The position numbers and the translations under genes were made by a program. From Romboutsia sedimentorum (GTDB lineage Bacteria > Bacillota > Clostridia > Peptostreptococcales > Peptostreptococcaceae): a stretch of DNA of 64,000 nucleotides. This document shows positions 17,352-26,410 of this stretch, piece by piece. The stretch lies in contig NZ_JASKYM010000001.1 of assembly GCF_030131845.1 (NCBI RefSeq), positions 620,001-684,000 of the forward strand, given 5' to 3'. Numbering within the stretch: the stretch's first letter is position 1; each line of letters opens with the position of its first letter. The notes under the pieces were generated by a model. It ran no database searches, had not been told where the DNA came from, and saw only the letters and a program-made list of their open reading frames with translations.

Positions 17352-18701
17352 TTATTCAAATACGTATAACTTATACCCTATCCCTGCTACTATATAGCTA
17401 TATAAAAATGATCTTATTATAGTTGATATTAAGGGCAGTCCTAATGATATAGCTCCCTGATAATTACTAATTTGTATTGAAGATATATTTCCACCTATTA
17501 ATATACTACTAAATAAAGCTACAATCCCCATAAATAAAGCATAGTATAAGCTAAAAATCAGCACTACATTTTTTTTATCATCTTTATACTTACGTTTTAA
17601 ATTACACCCTACTACTAAAATAATAAGTGACGATAACACAACCATAGCTATAAATATAAGCTTTGTATTTAAAAATAAATCAGACCCTAATAAATTAAAT
17701 ATTGAGATTGTATAGCTAGATATTGTTAAAGGTATAAAATTTGCAAATCCCCACATATAAGATGCTAACTGTGTTAATACTAGACTTGTACTTATGTCTT
17801 TTGTATAACCATACATTCCAAATTCATATAAATAACTTTTATCAGATAACGTTATTGCGGTTAATATTAAAAATACAACTACATATCCTAAAAATACTGT
17901 ACTTATTGCTTTTTTCATAATTCCTAAGTGTATATTATCTTTTTCATAACTTTTCTTAAATCCGATTAGGTAAGTACATAAAAATGCTATTATAAATCCA
18001 TTAAAAAACATATTCAACGATCTATAACTAACCTCAAAACTCATTTGATACTGCATCATATCAAATGGGCTGGTTTTTATTTTAGTGAATATGCTTAAAA
18101 CAAACAACATCAATCCATATGTAAGCCCTACTCCTATTGAGTTTAATAATGTACTTTTAGCATCTGTATTTTCTTTTTTCATAAACAATAAATTAGAAAT
18201 TGTAAGAGCTAAAATAGGTGCTATAAGAAATACTAAAATACCTAAATGAGCACTGATTCCGCCTGAACCTAACATACCAGATGAACTTATATCTATATGA
18301 CCTAAATTAAGTCCCATAACTATGTGTATTGGGTTTATTAGCATGCCTATTTCTCTAATTTGTAACCCCATCAGTAATTTAAATATTAGAGCTACTATAA
18401 ATAAAATTAAAATTGAACAAAGTGAAGTAATTGATGCTTTTTTGAAGTTTATATTTTTTAATATATGTTTTAAACTTTTTGAATCTTTAATTTCATTTTT
18501 TATTAAATTATTTTCTTCTACCTCACTCAAATTATTTCCACAATGTTTACAATAACTACTTTGTTTATTATTTTCTTTATTGCAAATTACACAAGTTGAG
18601 TTTTCTAATTTTTTTAGTGTATATTTATTATTTTCGATCTTTTGTACACTTCTACCATCCTCTTTAAAGTAATTTTTATACTTATATTTGTTGTTATCCA
18701 T
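17352..18701 (-). CDS. Zinc-ribbon membrane protein of unknown function
   Basis: A 449-residue protein. The cytoplasmic N terminus has one zinc ribbon (TCVICNKENNKQSSYCKHCG, residues about 36-55). A helix at about 90-115 and eight or more membrane segments follow. This architecture, a zinc ribbon plus a polytopic membrane domain, recurs in Firmicutes but has no defined function. It is first in an operon with the coiled-coil zinc-ribbon protein and the ElaA-like acetyltransferase. Start supported by AAGGAG 5 bases upstream. Confidence 0.75.
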   Translation of the reverse strand: MDNNKYKYKNYFKEDGRSVQKIENNKYTLKKLENSTCVICNKENNKQSSYCKHCGNNLSEVEENNLIKNEIKDSKSLKHILKNINFKKASITSLCSILILFIVALIFKLLMGLQIREIGMLINPIHIVMGLNLGHIDISSSGMLGSGGISAHLGILVFLIAPILALTISNLLFMKKENTDAKSTLLNSIGVGLTYGLMLFVLSIFTKIKTSPFDMMQYQMSFEVSYRSLNMFFNGFIIAFLCTYLIGFKKSYEKDNIHLGIMKKAISTVFLGYVVVFLILTAITLSDKSYLYEFGMYGYTKDISTSLVLTQLASYMWGFANFIPLTISSYTISIFNLLGSDLFLNTKLIFIAMVVLSSLIILVVGCNLKRKYKDDKKNVVLIFSLYYALFMGIVALFSSILIGGNISSIQISNYQGAISLGLPLISTIIRSFLYSYIVAGIGYKLYVFE

Positions 18702-18748
18702 GTTTCTCCTTCCTTGTTTGTTGTCTTTTCTATGAGAAAATACAATAC

Positions 18749-18773
18749 AAACTCTAGCAATTAGCTAGAGTTT
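18749..18773 (-). terminator. Terminator overlapping the rhodanese stop codon
   Basis: Perfect 10-bp stem AAACTCTAGC/GCTAGAGTTT with a 5-nt loop; the TAG stop of the rhodanese gene is part of the stem. The minus-strand tail is T-rich (TTTGTATTGTATTTTCT). Confidence 0.7.
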
Positions 18774-19061
18774 GTAGTTTATTATTCCTTTTTCTAAGTT
18801 ATATAGATTAGTAAATCCCTCCATAGAAAGTAAATTACAAGCCGTTATGCTTCTATGGCCACTTCTACAATATACTACTATCTTTTTATTTTTATATTCT
18901 TCTATCTCATCTATATTATATAATAAATCATTTAGTTGAATATTAATTGAATTTGGTATGTTTTTTTCTTCATATTCCTCTTTAGTTCTTATATCTAATA
19001 ATAAGATATCATCTTTGATTAATTCTTTTAAATTTTCATTATTTATATTTATATAATTCAT
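18765..19061 (-). CDS. Single-domain rhodanese-like protein
   Basis: A 98-residue rhodanese domain with the usual opening LLLDIRTKEEYEEKNIPNS and active-site loop VVYCRSGHRS, in which Cys75 is the expected persulfide-carrying nucleophile. Single-domain rhodaneses move sulfane sulfur from thiosulfate or persulfides to acceptors such as cyanide or thiols in the cytoplasm. Monocistronic or loosely linked to a small membrane protein upstream. Full length for the single-domain class. Confidence 0.88.
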   Translation of the reverse strand: MNYININNENLKELIKDDILLLDIRTKEEYEEKNIPNSINIQLNDLLYNIDEIEEYKNKKIVVYCRSGHRSITACNLLSMEGFTNLYNLEKGIINYKL

Positions 19062-19140
19062 TTATTTCACCTCTATATGTTTTTAGAATTTATACCCTAA
19101 ACAACATATATAAAATCATATTTAGAAATTTTTCGATTTA

Positions 19141-19329
19141 TTATTGTTTCATTTCTTTTGATTTTTTTATCATTTTAAATTGTCTTCTTATGAAGAATAC
19201 TTCCATAGTTATCGCAGCACAACTGATTAACCTTGTAAACATATCAGTAGTAGTTACTGCATAATTAAAGAAATACATAATTAAAATTAAGTCTATTACT
19301 ATCATGATTATCTCTATATTTTTTGTCAT
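19141..19329 (-). CDS. Small membrane protein, unknown
   Basis: A 62-residue protein with two probable membrane helices (IIMIVIDLILIMYFFNYAV and LISCAAITMEVFFI) and a basic C-terminal tail (RRQFKMIKKSKEMKQ). It has AGGAGG before the ATG. It does not match a family I can name. It lies between rhodanese and ferredoxin genes, each with its own terminator signals, so context gives little. Confidence 0.55.
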   Translation of the reverse strand: MTKNIEIIMIVIDLILIMYFFNYAVTTTDMFTRLISCAAITMEVFFIRRQFKMIKKSKEMKQ

Positions 19330-19411
19330 ACTTCCTCCTATTACTTTATAATGTCTAATTATAACATAAATTATGTTTTATTTTGTTTGTAAAATTATAA
19401 TCAATCTAATA

Positions 19412-19459
19412 AAAAAAGTGAAAGCTTTAGGAATTAGTCTCCCAAACTTTCACTTTTTT
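19412..19459 (-). terminator. Terminator of the ferredoxin gene
   Basis: Stem AAAAAAGTGAAAG/CTTTCACTTTTTT with a 22-nt loop that can pair further (GG with CC). A T-run lies at the 3' side of the stem on both strands. Confidence 0.75.
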
Positions 19460-19480
19460 ATAATAGTAATTATCTATAAA

Positions 19481-19669
19481 TTATTCTACTGTTATTGCAT
19501 CCACTGGACAGCCTTCACATGCTTCAACTGCTAATTCTTCTAGTTCTTTGCTTATTTGAGAATCTATAGCTATTGCTAGTCCATCTTCATCTATTTCAAA
19601 TATTTTTGGGCATATTCCTGTGCATGCTCCACAACCTATACAAACGTCTTTATCCACAAATGCTTTCAT
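19481..19669 (-). CDS. Ferredoxin, [4Fe-4S]
   Basis: A 62-residue ferredoxin with CIGCGACTGICP at residues 10-21 and EGCPVDA near the C terminus. The spacing is that of single-cluster ferredoxins: Cys10, Cys13, Cys16 and the later CysPro ligate one [4Fe-4S] cluster, while Cys20 and the extra C-terminal Cys could form a disulfide. It is a small soluble electron carrier in an anaerobe. AGGAGG precedes the ATG and the gene is monocistronic. Confidence 0.93.
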   Translation of the reverse strand: MKAFVDKDVCIGCGACTGICPKIFEIDEDGLAIAIDSQISKELEELAVEACEGCPVDAITVE

Positions 19670-19783
19670 TTTTAAATCCTCCTGATTTTTCTATTTATTA
19701 AACTACTTTTGTAGTATATTCTATATTTATCCAGAAAGAGTACATATGAAACATTTTTTTAATAATTATTATTATTTATTTTT

Positions 19784-20605
19784 TTATAAATCTCCCGACT
19801 TAATTTCTCTAGGCCAAGATAATAATGATTTTTTAGAAATTTGTAGTTCTTTTACATGAGGGAAATATAAATCACAGAAATAATTATGATAATTAGCACT
19901 CCAAACATATTTATCCCATACTCTTATATCCTCTTTATAAAGAAATAACAATTCTTCTATTTTATTTTTATGCCTAAATAAAAGTTCATGTTGAATTCTT
20001 TCAAATTCACATTGATTATTACATTGTATGTAATATTTAAATATTGTATTTAAATAATTTAAAAACCATTGTCCATCACTATCAATTAATACTTTTGTAG
20101 TTTGTGGTGCTACATCATAGTATTTTATATGTTTTTGAAGAGTAGTTATTGTATTTTGATCCATTATAATTCTAGGATAACAAGCTATCTCACTTTCAAT
20201 GTGATGAGCTTCAAGTAAAGCAGATCCAAACACTATATCTTCGTTTATGTAAAAATCACCTATACTGATTCCACCTCTTACAAATAATCCTTCTAGTGCT
20301 AAGTTAAATTGATATTCTGATACATTCTCTAGAATTTCCTCTAGTTCTTGTTCTGCATCTCCTTTTATAGGGTATGCAACTACCATATTGTCTGTAAATA
20401 TTTTTATTTTCCCATGACTATACTTATTTGGCATTATACATTTTTTATTTTTATTTATCAGATAGTTAATCTCCCTTAGTAGTCTATTGCCATCTCCAAT
20501 TTTACATGACTGTGATATCATTTGTGAAAATCCTAATATGTCTATAGCGCACACTATTGAGTTAACTAACATTGGTTTTTCAGAGTCATATTTTTGTACA
20601 TTCAT
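19784..20605 (-). CDS. Class III nucleotidyl cyclase-like protein (orphan)
   Basis: A 273-residue protein whose first 160 residues resemble a class III adenylyl/guanylyl cyclase homology domain. VCAIDILGFSQMI carries Asp22 at the first metal position, KIFTDNMVVAYP carries Asp72 at the second, and LFVRGGISIGDFY with VFGSALLEAHHIE matches the G-x-x-x-G and later helix. The C-terminal 100 residues are rich in aromatic and charged residues and unassigned. Keeping both metal Asp residues suggests activity. The relatives include uncharacterised bacterial proteins and the PycC cyclases of Pycsar anti-phage systems, but no TIR or membrane effector is encoded beside it. The product nucleotide is unknown. 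Confidence 0.6.
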   Translation of the reverse strand: MNVQKYDSEKPMLVNSIVCAIDILGFSQMISQSCKIGDGNRLLREINYLINKNKKCIMPNKYSHGKIKIFTDNMVVAYPIKGDAEQELEEILENVSEYQFNLALEGLFVRGGISIGDFYINEDIVFGSALLEAHHIESEIACYPRIIMDQNTITTLQKHIKYYDVAPQTTKVLIDSDGQWFLNYLNTIFKYYIQCNNQCEFERIQHELLFRHKNKIEELLFLYKEDIRVWDKYVWSANYHNYFCDLYFPHVKELQISKKSLLSWPREIKSGDL

Positions 20606-20740
20606 ATAAACACATCCTTAATTATGTTTTTAGTTTATCCTTATTTAATAGTATACTACAAGTTATAATTATGTAAAATTATAACTTGTAAAAAAATAAT
20701 CATCTACCTTATTATATTAAAATACTATATTCTATCTAAA

Positions 20741-20774
20741 AAAAATACAGCAAGAATTTTCTCACTGTATTTTT
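20741..20774 (-). terminator. Terminator of asnS
   Basis: AAAAATACAG/CTGTATTTTT stem with a 14-nt loop just past the asnS stop; T-run on the minus strand. Confidence 0.7.
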
Positions 20775-20791
20775 CATATATTTAAATTTTC

Positions 20792-22192
20792 TTAGAATTC
20801 TGCGTTCTTTGGAGTTCTTGGGAATGGTATTACGTCTCTAATGTTTGACATTCCTGTCATATACATTATGATTCTTTCAAATCCTAAACCAAATCCTGAG
20901 TGAGTAGCTGTTCCGAACTTTCTAAGTTCTAAGTACCACCAGTAATCTTCTTTGTTTAATCCCATTTCTGATATTCTCTCTAGTAATTTATCTTCTCTTT
21001 CTTCTCTTTGAGAACCTCCAACGATTTCTCCAACTCCTGGAACTAATAAGTCCATAGCTCTAACAGTTTTTCCATCTTCGTTCATTCTCATATAGAATGC
21101 CTTTATATCTTTTGGATAATCAGTAACAAATACTGGAGCTTTAAATATTTCTTCTGTTAAATACCTTTCATGCTCTGTTTGAAGATCGTCTCCCCATTTA
21201 ACTGGATATTCAAACTTGTGTCCACTTTCTATTAACATTTCAACTGCTTTAGTATATGGAAGTCTTGTAAATTCAGAACTTACTACATTGTTTAATCTTT
21301 CTAATAATCCTTTGTCTACGAAACTATTAAAGAATTCCATTTCCTCTGGAGCATTTTCCATTACGTAGTTTATAACGTATTTTATCATATCTTCAGCTAA
21401 TTCCATGTTGTCTTCTAAGTCAGCAAAACATATTTCTGGCTCTATCATCCAAAACTCTGATGCATGTCTTTGTGTGAATGAATTTTCAGCTCTGAAAGTT
21501 GGTCCAAATGTATAAACATTTCTAAATGCAAGAGCCATTATTTCTGCATTTAATTGTCCACTAACTGTTAAGTTAGCTTCTTTTCCAAAGAAGTCTTTAG
21601 AGTAATCTATTTTTCCTTCTTCAGTTTTAGGAATATCTGCTAAATCCATAGTAGTTATTCTAAACATTTCTCCAGCACCTTCACAGTCACTTCCTGTTAT
21701 GATTGGAGAATGAGCATATACAAAGTTTCTTTCTTGGAAGAACTTGTGTACAGCAAATGCTGCTAAACTTCTTACTCTAAATACTGCTGAGAAAGTATTA
21801 CTTCTTGGTCTTAAGTGAGCTATTGTTCTTAAGTATTCTAGAGTATGTCTTTTCTTTTGTAGTGGATATGAACTATCTGATTCACCTTCCACTACTATGT
21901 TAGTTGCATGTATTTCAACAGGTTGCTTAGCACCTTCTGTAGAAACTAATTCACCTTCTACTATTATTGATGAACTTATTGGAAGCTTTGTTATTTCCTT
22001 GAAGTTTTCTAAGTTTTCTTCACTTAATACTATTTGCATATTTTTAAAGAAACTTCCATCATTTAATTCTACGAACCCAAAGTTTTTAGATGCTCTAGAT
22101 GTTCTTATCCATCCAGCAACTGCTACCTTTTTTCCTATGTATTCTTCTTTACTTTTGTATAATTCTTTTACTGTTATAAATTGTTTTTGCAT
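20792..22192 (-). CDS. asnS: Asparaginyl-tRNA synthetase
   Basis: A 466-residue class IIb aminoacyl-tRNA synthetase. The N-terminal OB-fold anticodon-binding domain ([23 protein letters not shown]) is followed by the catalytic domain with motif 2 ([25 protein letters not shown]) split as [10 protein letters not shown] and [12 protein letters not shown]. Motif 3 is [13 protein letters not shown]. The Asn-specific form, rather than Asp, is supported by the sequence [12 protein letters not shown] and by an AAC specifier in the T-box leader upstream. It charges tRNA-Asn in the cytoplasm. Full length. Confidence 0.96.
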   Translation of the reverse strand: MQKQFITVKELYKSKEEYIGKKVAVAGWIRTSRASKNFGFVELNDGSFFKNMQIVLSEENLENFKEITKLPISSSIIVEGELVSTEGAKQPVEIHATNIVVEGESDSSYPLQKKRHTLEYLRTIAHLRPRSNTFSAVFRVRSLAAFAVHKFFQERNFVYAHSPIITGSDCEGAGEMFRITTMDLADIPKTEEGKIDYSKDFFGKEANLTVSGQLNAEIMALAFRNVYTFGPTFRAENSFTQRHASEFWMIEPEICFADLEDNMELAEDMIKYVINYVMENAPEEMEFFNSFVDKGLLERLNNVVSSEFTRLPYTKAVEMLIESGHKFEYPVKWGDDLQTEHERYLTEEIFKAPVFVTDYPKDIKAFYMRMNEDGKTVRAMDLLVPGVGEIVGGSQREEREDKLLERISEMGLNKEDYWWYLELRKFGTATHSGFGLGFERIIMYMTGMSNIRDVIPFPRTPKNAEF

Positions 22193-22232
22193 TTTTATTC
22201 CTCCCTATTTATTTTATATATTATTTATTTCA

Positions 22233-22495
22233 ATTAAAAAAAGCCCTTCATCCCTGTGAAAAGGGACGAAAGACTATTGCTATCGCGGTACCACCCTAAT
22301 TGTCAAAATTGACCTCTTAGTTAAGCTTATTGCTTATAGTCTGTAACGGGACTTTCCGTCTAAGCCTACACTCTTAATAGATTTCGGTTAGAGACTCCAA
22401 GATGTTATTCAATATAAATTTCGTATTGAGCTTTCACCGTCCTCAATTCGCTAAGACTACCTTTTATATCTACTATTCTCTTCACTGTCTTTATT
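22233..22495 (-). ncRNA. T-box leader controlling asnS (Asn specifier)
   Basis: On the minus strand the conserved T-box sequence GGGUGGUACCGCG lies at about 22286-22298. It is followed by a terminator stem (GUCUUUCGUCCCU with AGGGAUGAAGGGC) and a U-run at 22233-22241. Upstream, the AGUAGAUAU region and GAAUAACAUCUUGGAGU form the specifier side of stem I; the codon AAC at 22404-22406 is the specifier, matching asparagine. Uncharged tRNA-Asn is expected to stabilise the antiterminator and allow asnS transcription. Confidence 0.93.
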
Positions 22496-22671
22496 TTTAT
22501 ATTGTTTCGATTATTTAACAAAATTATACCAACTTATAAAATTTAAGTCAATAATTATTTATTTTTCCTTATACATTATAGGTGTAAATAGCTTATTTTG
22601 TTACTGATTTTTATTAATATTGTTTAATATTTTGAAATTTATTAATAATCCTAATTAGGAGGTGTTTTATT

Positions 22672-23067
22672 TTGAAGTTTTTAATAGTGTTACTTATAGT
22701 ATTATCATTTATAGCTCCGTCTGTACAAGATGATAAATCAGTCTCTGAAGTTTTTAAAGATGGATTTTATAATTATATAACTTGTTTAGATGATTCTAAA
22801 AATTACTTAGTCAAAAATGTTCCAGCTTTTTCTAAGTTGTCAGAATTAACTTATGAAAAGTCTTATAACAAAGTAATGAAAAATAGATATTTTGTAAAGC
22901 ATTTAGTATCATCAGGTGAAACCATAGATGATATTATAAAAAGCTATAATGCCAACATTGATGATATAGAAAGCTTTAGAAAAGTTATTTATAAAGAAAA
23001 TCCACAAGTTATATCTGATGAGTATCAAGTACAATCAGGAGAATATCTAACGGTTCCTAGTGAATAG
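22672..23067 (+). CDS. LysM-domain protein with a membrane-targeting N terminus
   Basis: A 131-residue protein starting at TTG with AGGAGGTG 7 bases upstream. Residues 1-17 are a hydrophobic signal or anchor (FLIVLLIVLSFIAPSVQ). A helical linker follows, and residues about 75-131 form one LysM module (VKHLVSSGETIDDIIKSYN, ending in SGEYLTVPSE). LysM binds N-acetylglucosamine polymers in peptidoglycan. There is no attached hydrolase domain, so a structural or scaffold role in wall or cortex is likely. It is monocistronic and followed by two adjacent palindromes. Confidence 0.75.
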   Translation: MKFLIVLLIVLSFIAPSVQDDKSVSEVFKDGFYNYITCLDDSKNYLVKNVPAFSKLSELTYEKSYNKVMKNRYFVKHLVSSGETIDDIIKSYNANIDDIESFRKVIYKENPQVISDEYQVQSGEYLTVPSE

Positions 23068-23092
23068 AATTTTTAATTTTAATTAAAAATTC
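23067..23092. repeat. Perfect palindrome after the LysM gene
   Basis: GAATTTTTAATT-TT-AATTAAAAATTC, starting at the last base of the LysM gene's stop codon. It probably works with the neighbouring palindrome as a bidirectional terminator. Confidence 0.5.
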
Positions 23093-23096
23093 ACAC

Positions 23097-23132
23097 AAAA
23101 TAGACATTAAAAATATTTTTAATGTCTATTTT
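23097..23132. terminator. Bidirectional terminator
   Basis: 36-nt palindrome, AAAATAGACATTAAAAA then TA then its complement, between convergent genes; T-run on both sides. Confidence 0.75.
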
Positions 23133-23149
23133 GCATGAATATAAACTAC

Positions 23150-26100
23150 TTAATCTATATTTGTAGGAAGTGTAATTATAAATTTACTGCCTTTTCCTTC
23201 TTCACTTTCTAAGTAAATTCTACCATTATGTTTTTGTATAATGTGTTTAGTTATAGTTAATCCTAGCCCACTTCCACCTTTTAACGCTTCTTTTTTCATA
23301 TCTAAAACTTGATTAAATCTATCAAATATATTGTCTTGATATTCCTTATCTATTCCTATACCATTATCACTAACACTAATTTCAACTTTGTCATTTAAAT
23401 CCTTTATATCTACTTTAATATAGCCACCATTAGGCGTAAATTTTCTAGCATTATCAACAAGATTCAATATACATCGTTCTATTTCAGTTTCATCGCAACT
23501 TATAATTTTTTCTTCCACATCTGTGTCAATGATAAGTTCGATATCCTTACTTTCAATATATTCTTTAAGACTCAGTGCCGCTTCTTCTACTGTAAAGACT
23601 ATATCTTTTTCTTCTAATGTAATTATGTAACTATTATTTTCAAGCTTTGTACTATCTATTATATTATTTATAGTGCCTAAAAGTTTCTTACAGTTTTTAT
23701 TAATAATTCCAATATGATAACTCAAACTTTCTTTACTTATTCCATCTTGCATTTTATTTATTTTATTTACTAACTGAACTGTAGCATTTATTAAAGTAAT
23801 AGGTGTTCTAAGTTCATATGATAAATTCACAAAACATTTATTTTTATTTTGTTCTAAATCTATAATATTTTTTAATAAAGCTTCACTTACTTCTCTTTCA
23901 TTTTGTAATTCTTCTTTTCTTTTTTCAACTAAAACATTTAGTTTTTTAACTTTTTTAACATTGATATAAATTATAGCTGCTATTATTAACATGTATATAA
24001 TTTTTGCTATATTACTTTTCCAAAGTGGTGGACTTATTCTAAATTTAACACTATTTTCATTATTTTCTACTCCATTATAACCATTAGACATAACTTTAAA
24101 AGTATAATTGCCTGGTTCTAAATTACTATAAGAAACCTTGGTGTCGTTGGTTATACACCATTTTTCCTTATTGTCTTCATCTTCTAATTTATATTTATAA
24201 ACACTCATTCCTTTATTTTTATAGGAAGGTAAATAAAAATTTATATCTATATTATTTTGATTATATTTTAAATTTATATTTTCTATGTTTTTGTATTCTT
24301 TTCCATTAACCTTGAAATAATCAAAAATTATTTCTTTTTTTGAAGGCATAATATTTAATTCATTTGCATTAAAAATATTTAACCCATTTTCTCCACCTAT
24401 TAAAAATTCACCTTCTTTATTTATATATTGTGCATGTTTACTAAACTCATTGCTTTCTAATAAATCAAAATAATTTACATTATTAAAAATCCCTTTTTTT
24501 ATATTTAAAATCGATATTCCATTATTGCTTTTAACCCACGGTTGGTTATTTTTATCTATCAATACTCCATCTATATTATTATTAATTAGTCCTTGTTTGG
24601 AATTATATTTAATAAATTTTTCACTAAATTTCTCTAGCTTATTTAGTCCATTTTTAGTTCCTATCCATAAGGATCCATTTCTATCTTCATCTATACTACT
24701 TATTGAAGAAGAGCTAATACTATCTTTATTTTTACTATCATGCTTATAAATTTTAACTTTATTTTTATTAGGATTTATTTTTACTAATCCTCCATAATCA
24801 GAGTATCCTATATAATAATTACCTTTACTATCTTCAAACATTGATGCTACCTTTTTATCTTTGAGTATATTTTTATCTATGAAGTCTCCTAAGTTAATTA
24901 TAGTTTTGTCTTTGTTATTTAACAGATTTATTCCCTTTTCACTTGCAATCCATAAATAACCTTCCCTGTCTAAAAATAAATTAGTGCTATTATTACTCAA
25001 AAGCCCACTTTTTTTTGTGTATGTTTTTGCTTTATTAGTTTTGAGATTAACTTCAATCAGTCCATGTGCAGTCCCAATATATACTAATGACCCTTTACCT
25101 GTAATATAATTAACACTTCTATCTGTCAATGTTAAATCTCTAAATTTATTTATATGATGTATATAGTTATTTTTTTTATCTATTATATCTATGTATTTTT
25201 TATTAGTAGCTACCCATATAAATCCATATTCATCTTCATAAACACTTTTTATTTTGTTACTACTTATTGAATTATTATCTAAAACATCATGACTATAATT
25301 ATAAAACTTATCCTCAGTATGAAACAAACTAATTCCTAAATATGTACCAACCCATATTGATTTACTATAGCCTTTTACAATAGTTAATATGTCATCATCT
25401 AATAAACTGTTTTTATCATGAGGTTTACTCTTGTACACTTTAAATTTATCACTTTTTTCATTGTATTTAACTAACCCATTATTTGTACCTATCCATAAAA
25501 CACCATAATCATCTCTTAGTATCGAAGTTATAAAATTACTCGGTAAAGATTTTTTACTATTATCTGATTTATATTTTTTTACATTGTTATCTTTATCAAT
25601 TTTCACTAATCCAGAATTATAAGTAGCACACCATATATAACCAGCTTTATCATAATAGATTTGATGAGCTACATCTTTAATATCTAAATCTGTATAATCA
25701 AAAAAATAGTCTATTTTTTTATTATTTTTAGCTATTTTATTTATACCACTTTGTGTAGATACCCAAATATTACCTTCATCATCTTCTTCTAATGAATATA
25801 TGTATTCTTCTATATTCTTTTGCTCGCCATATGATAAACTTTTTATATTTTTTTGTTTTTTATCATAAATTTTAATTCCTTTAGAAGTAGCTAATAAAAC
25901 AGATCCATTTTCTGTAATTAAGATATCATTAATATCAATTTTATTTAGATTATCTACCATATCAAAATCTTCATAAGTTGTTATAATTTCAGTTTCTATA
26001 TTCATCTTACTTATTCCATAATTTGTTAGTATCCATAAATTAGAATCATTATCTTCTTTAACCTTCTTTATTGAATTGCTCGGCAAACTATTTTTATTTT

Positions 26101-26344
26101 TTTCATCATGTTTATATATTTTAAAATCATATCCATTATATCTATTTAAACCATCATTGGTTCCAATCCATACATTATTTTTATTATCTTTTACTATAGA
26201 AGTTACAGTTCCTTGAGACAGTCCATCTTCAACAGTTAATCTATCAAAATTAATTTTTTCATTAGCTAATACAAAGTCACACTTAATTATTAAAGCCATA
26301 ATTATAATAAATATAGTACTTATTGATATTTTCATCCCCTTCAT
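23150..26344 (-). CDS. Beta-propeller sensor histidine kinase homologue with Tyr at the phospho-acceptor site
   Basis: A 1064-residue protein. After a signal/anchor at 1-27, residues about 30-690 carry many Reg_prop-type propeller repeats (blocks like DNKNNVWIGTNDGLNRYNG). A Y_Y_Y domain follows (about 690-770), then one membrane helix (KIIYMLIIAAIIYI), a dimerisation/HisKA region and a HATPase domain with N box ILNLVDNARKF, G1 VSDNGIGI and G2 GGSGLGLTI. The H box reads NLSYELRTPI: Tyr843 (codon 23816-23818, TAT) replaces the His that accepts phosphate. No receiver or DNA-binding domain is attached. It is a tandem paralogue of the next kinase and may act through it as a pseudokinase. Confidence 0.9.
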   Translation of the reverse strand: MKGMKISISTIFIIIMALIIKCDFVLANEKINFDRLTVEDGLSQGTVTSIVKDNKNNVWIGTNDGLNRYNGYDFKIYKHDEKNKNSLPSNSIKKVKEDNDSNLWILTNYGISKMNIETEIITTYEDFDMVDNLNKIDINDILITENGSVLLATSKGIKIYDKKQKNIKSLSYGEQKNIEEYIYSLEEDDEGNIWVSTQSGINKIAKNNKKIDYFFDYTDLDIKDVAHQIYYDKAGYIWCATYNSGLVKIDKDNNVKKYKSDNSKKSLPSNFITSILRDDYGVLWIGTNNGLVKYNEKSDKFKVYKSKPHDKNSLLDDDILTIVKGYSKSIWVGTYLGISLFHTEDKFYNYSHDVLDNNSISSNKIKSVYEDEYGFIWVATNKKYIDIIDKKNNYIHHINKFRDLTLTDRSVNYITGKGSLVYIGTAHGLIEVNLKTNKAKTYTKKSGLLSNNSTNLFLDREGYLWIASEKGINLLNNKDKTIINLGDFIDKNILKDKKVASMFEDSKGNYYIGYSDYGGLVKINPNKNKVKIYKHDSKNKDSISSSSISSIDEDRNGSLWIGTKNGLNKLEKFSEKFIKYNSKQGLINNNIDGVLIDKNNQPWVKSNNGISILNIKKGIFNNVNYFDLLESNEFSKHAQYINKEGEFLIGGENGLNIFNANELNIMPSKKEIIFDYFKVNGKEYKNIENINLKYNQNNIDINFYLPSYKNKGMSVYKYKLEDEDNKEKWCITNDTKVSYSNLEPGNYTFKVMSNGYNGVENNENSVKFRISPPLWKSNIAKIIYMLIIAAIIYINVKKVKKLNVLVEKRKEELQNEREVSEALLKNIIDLEQNKNKCFVNLSYELRTPITLINATVQLVNKINKMQDGISKESLSYHIGIINKNCKKLLGTINNIIDSTKLENNSYIITLEEKDIVFTVEEAALSLKEYIESKDIELIIDTDVEEKIISCDETEIERCILNLVDNARKFTPNGGYIKVDIKDLNDKVEISVSDNGIGIDKEYQDNIFDRFNQVLDMKKEALKGGSGLGLTITKHIIQKHNGRIYLESEEGKGSKFIITLPTNID

Positions 26345-26410
26345 TTATATATACTCCTCAGCTTAATATAGTTAATAAAAGCTATCAATCTAACTTGATA
26401 GCCTTTGTTT

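Noticed and set aside
19784-20605. Pycsar anti-phage operon
   Set aside because: Only a cyclase-like gene is present; neighbours are asnS and ferredoxin, with no TIR or membrane effector.
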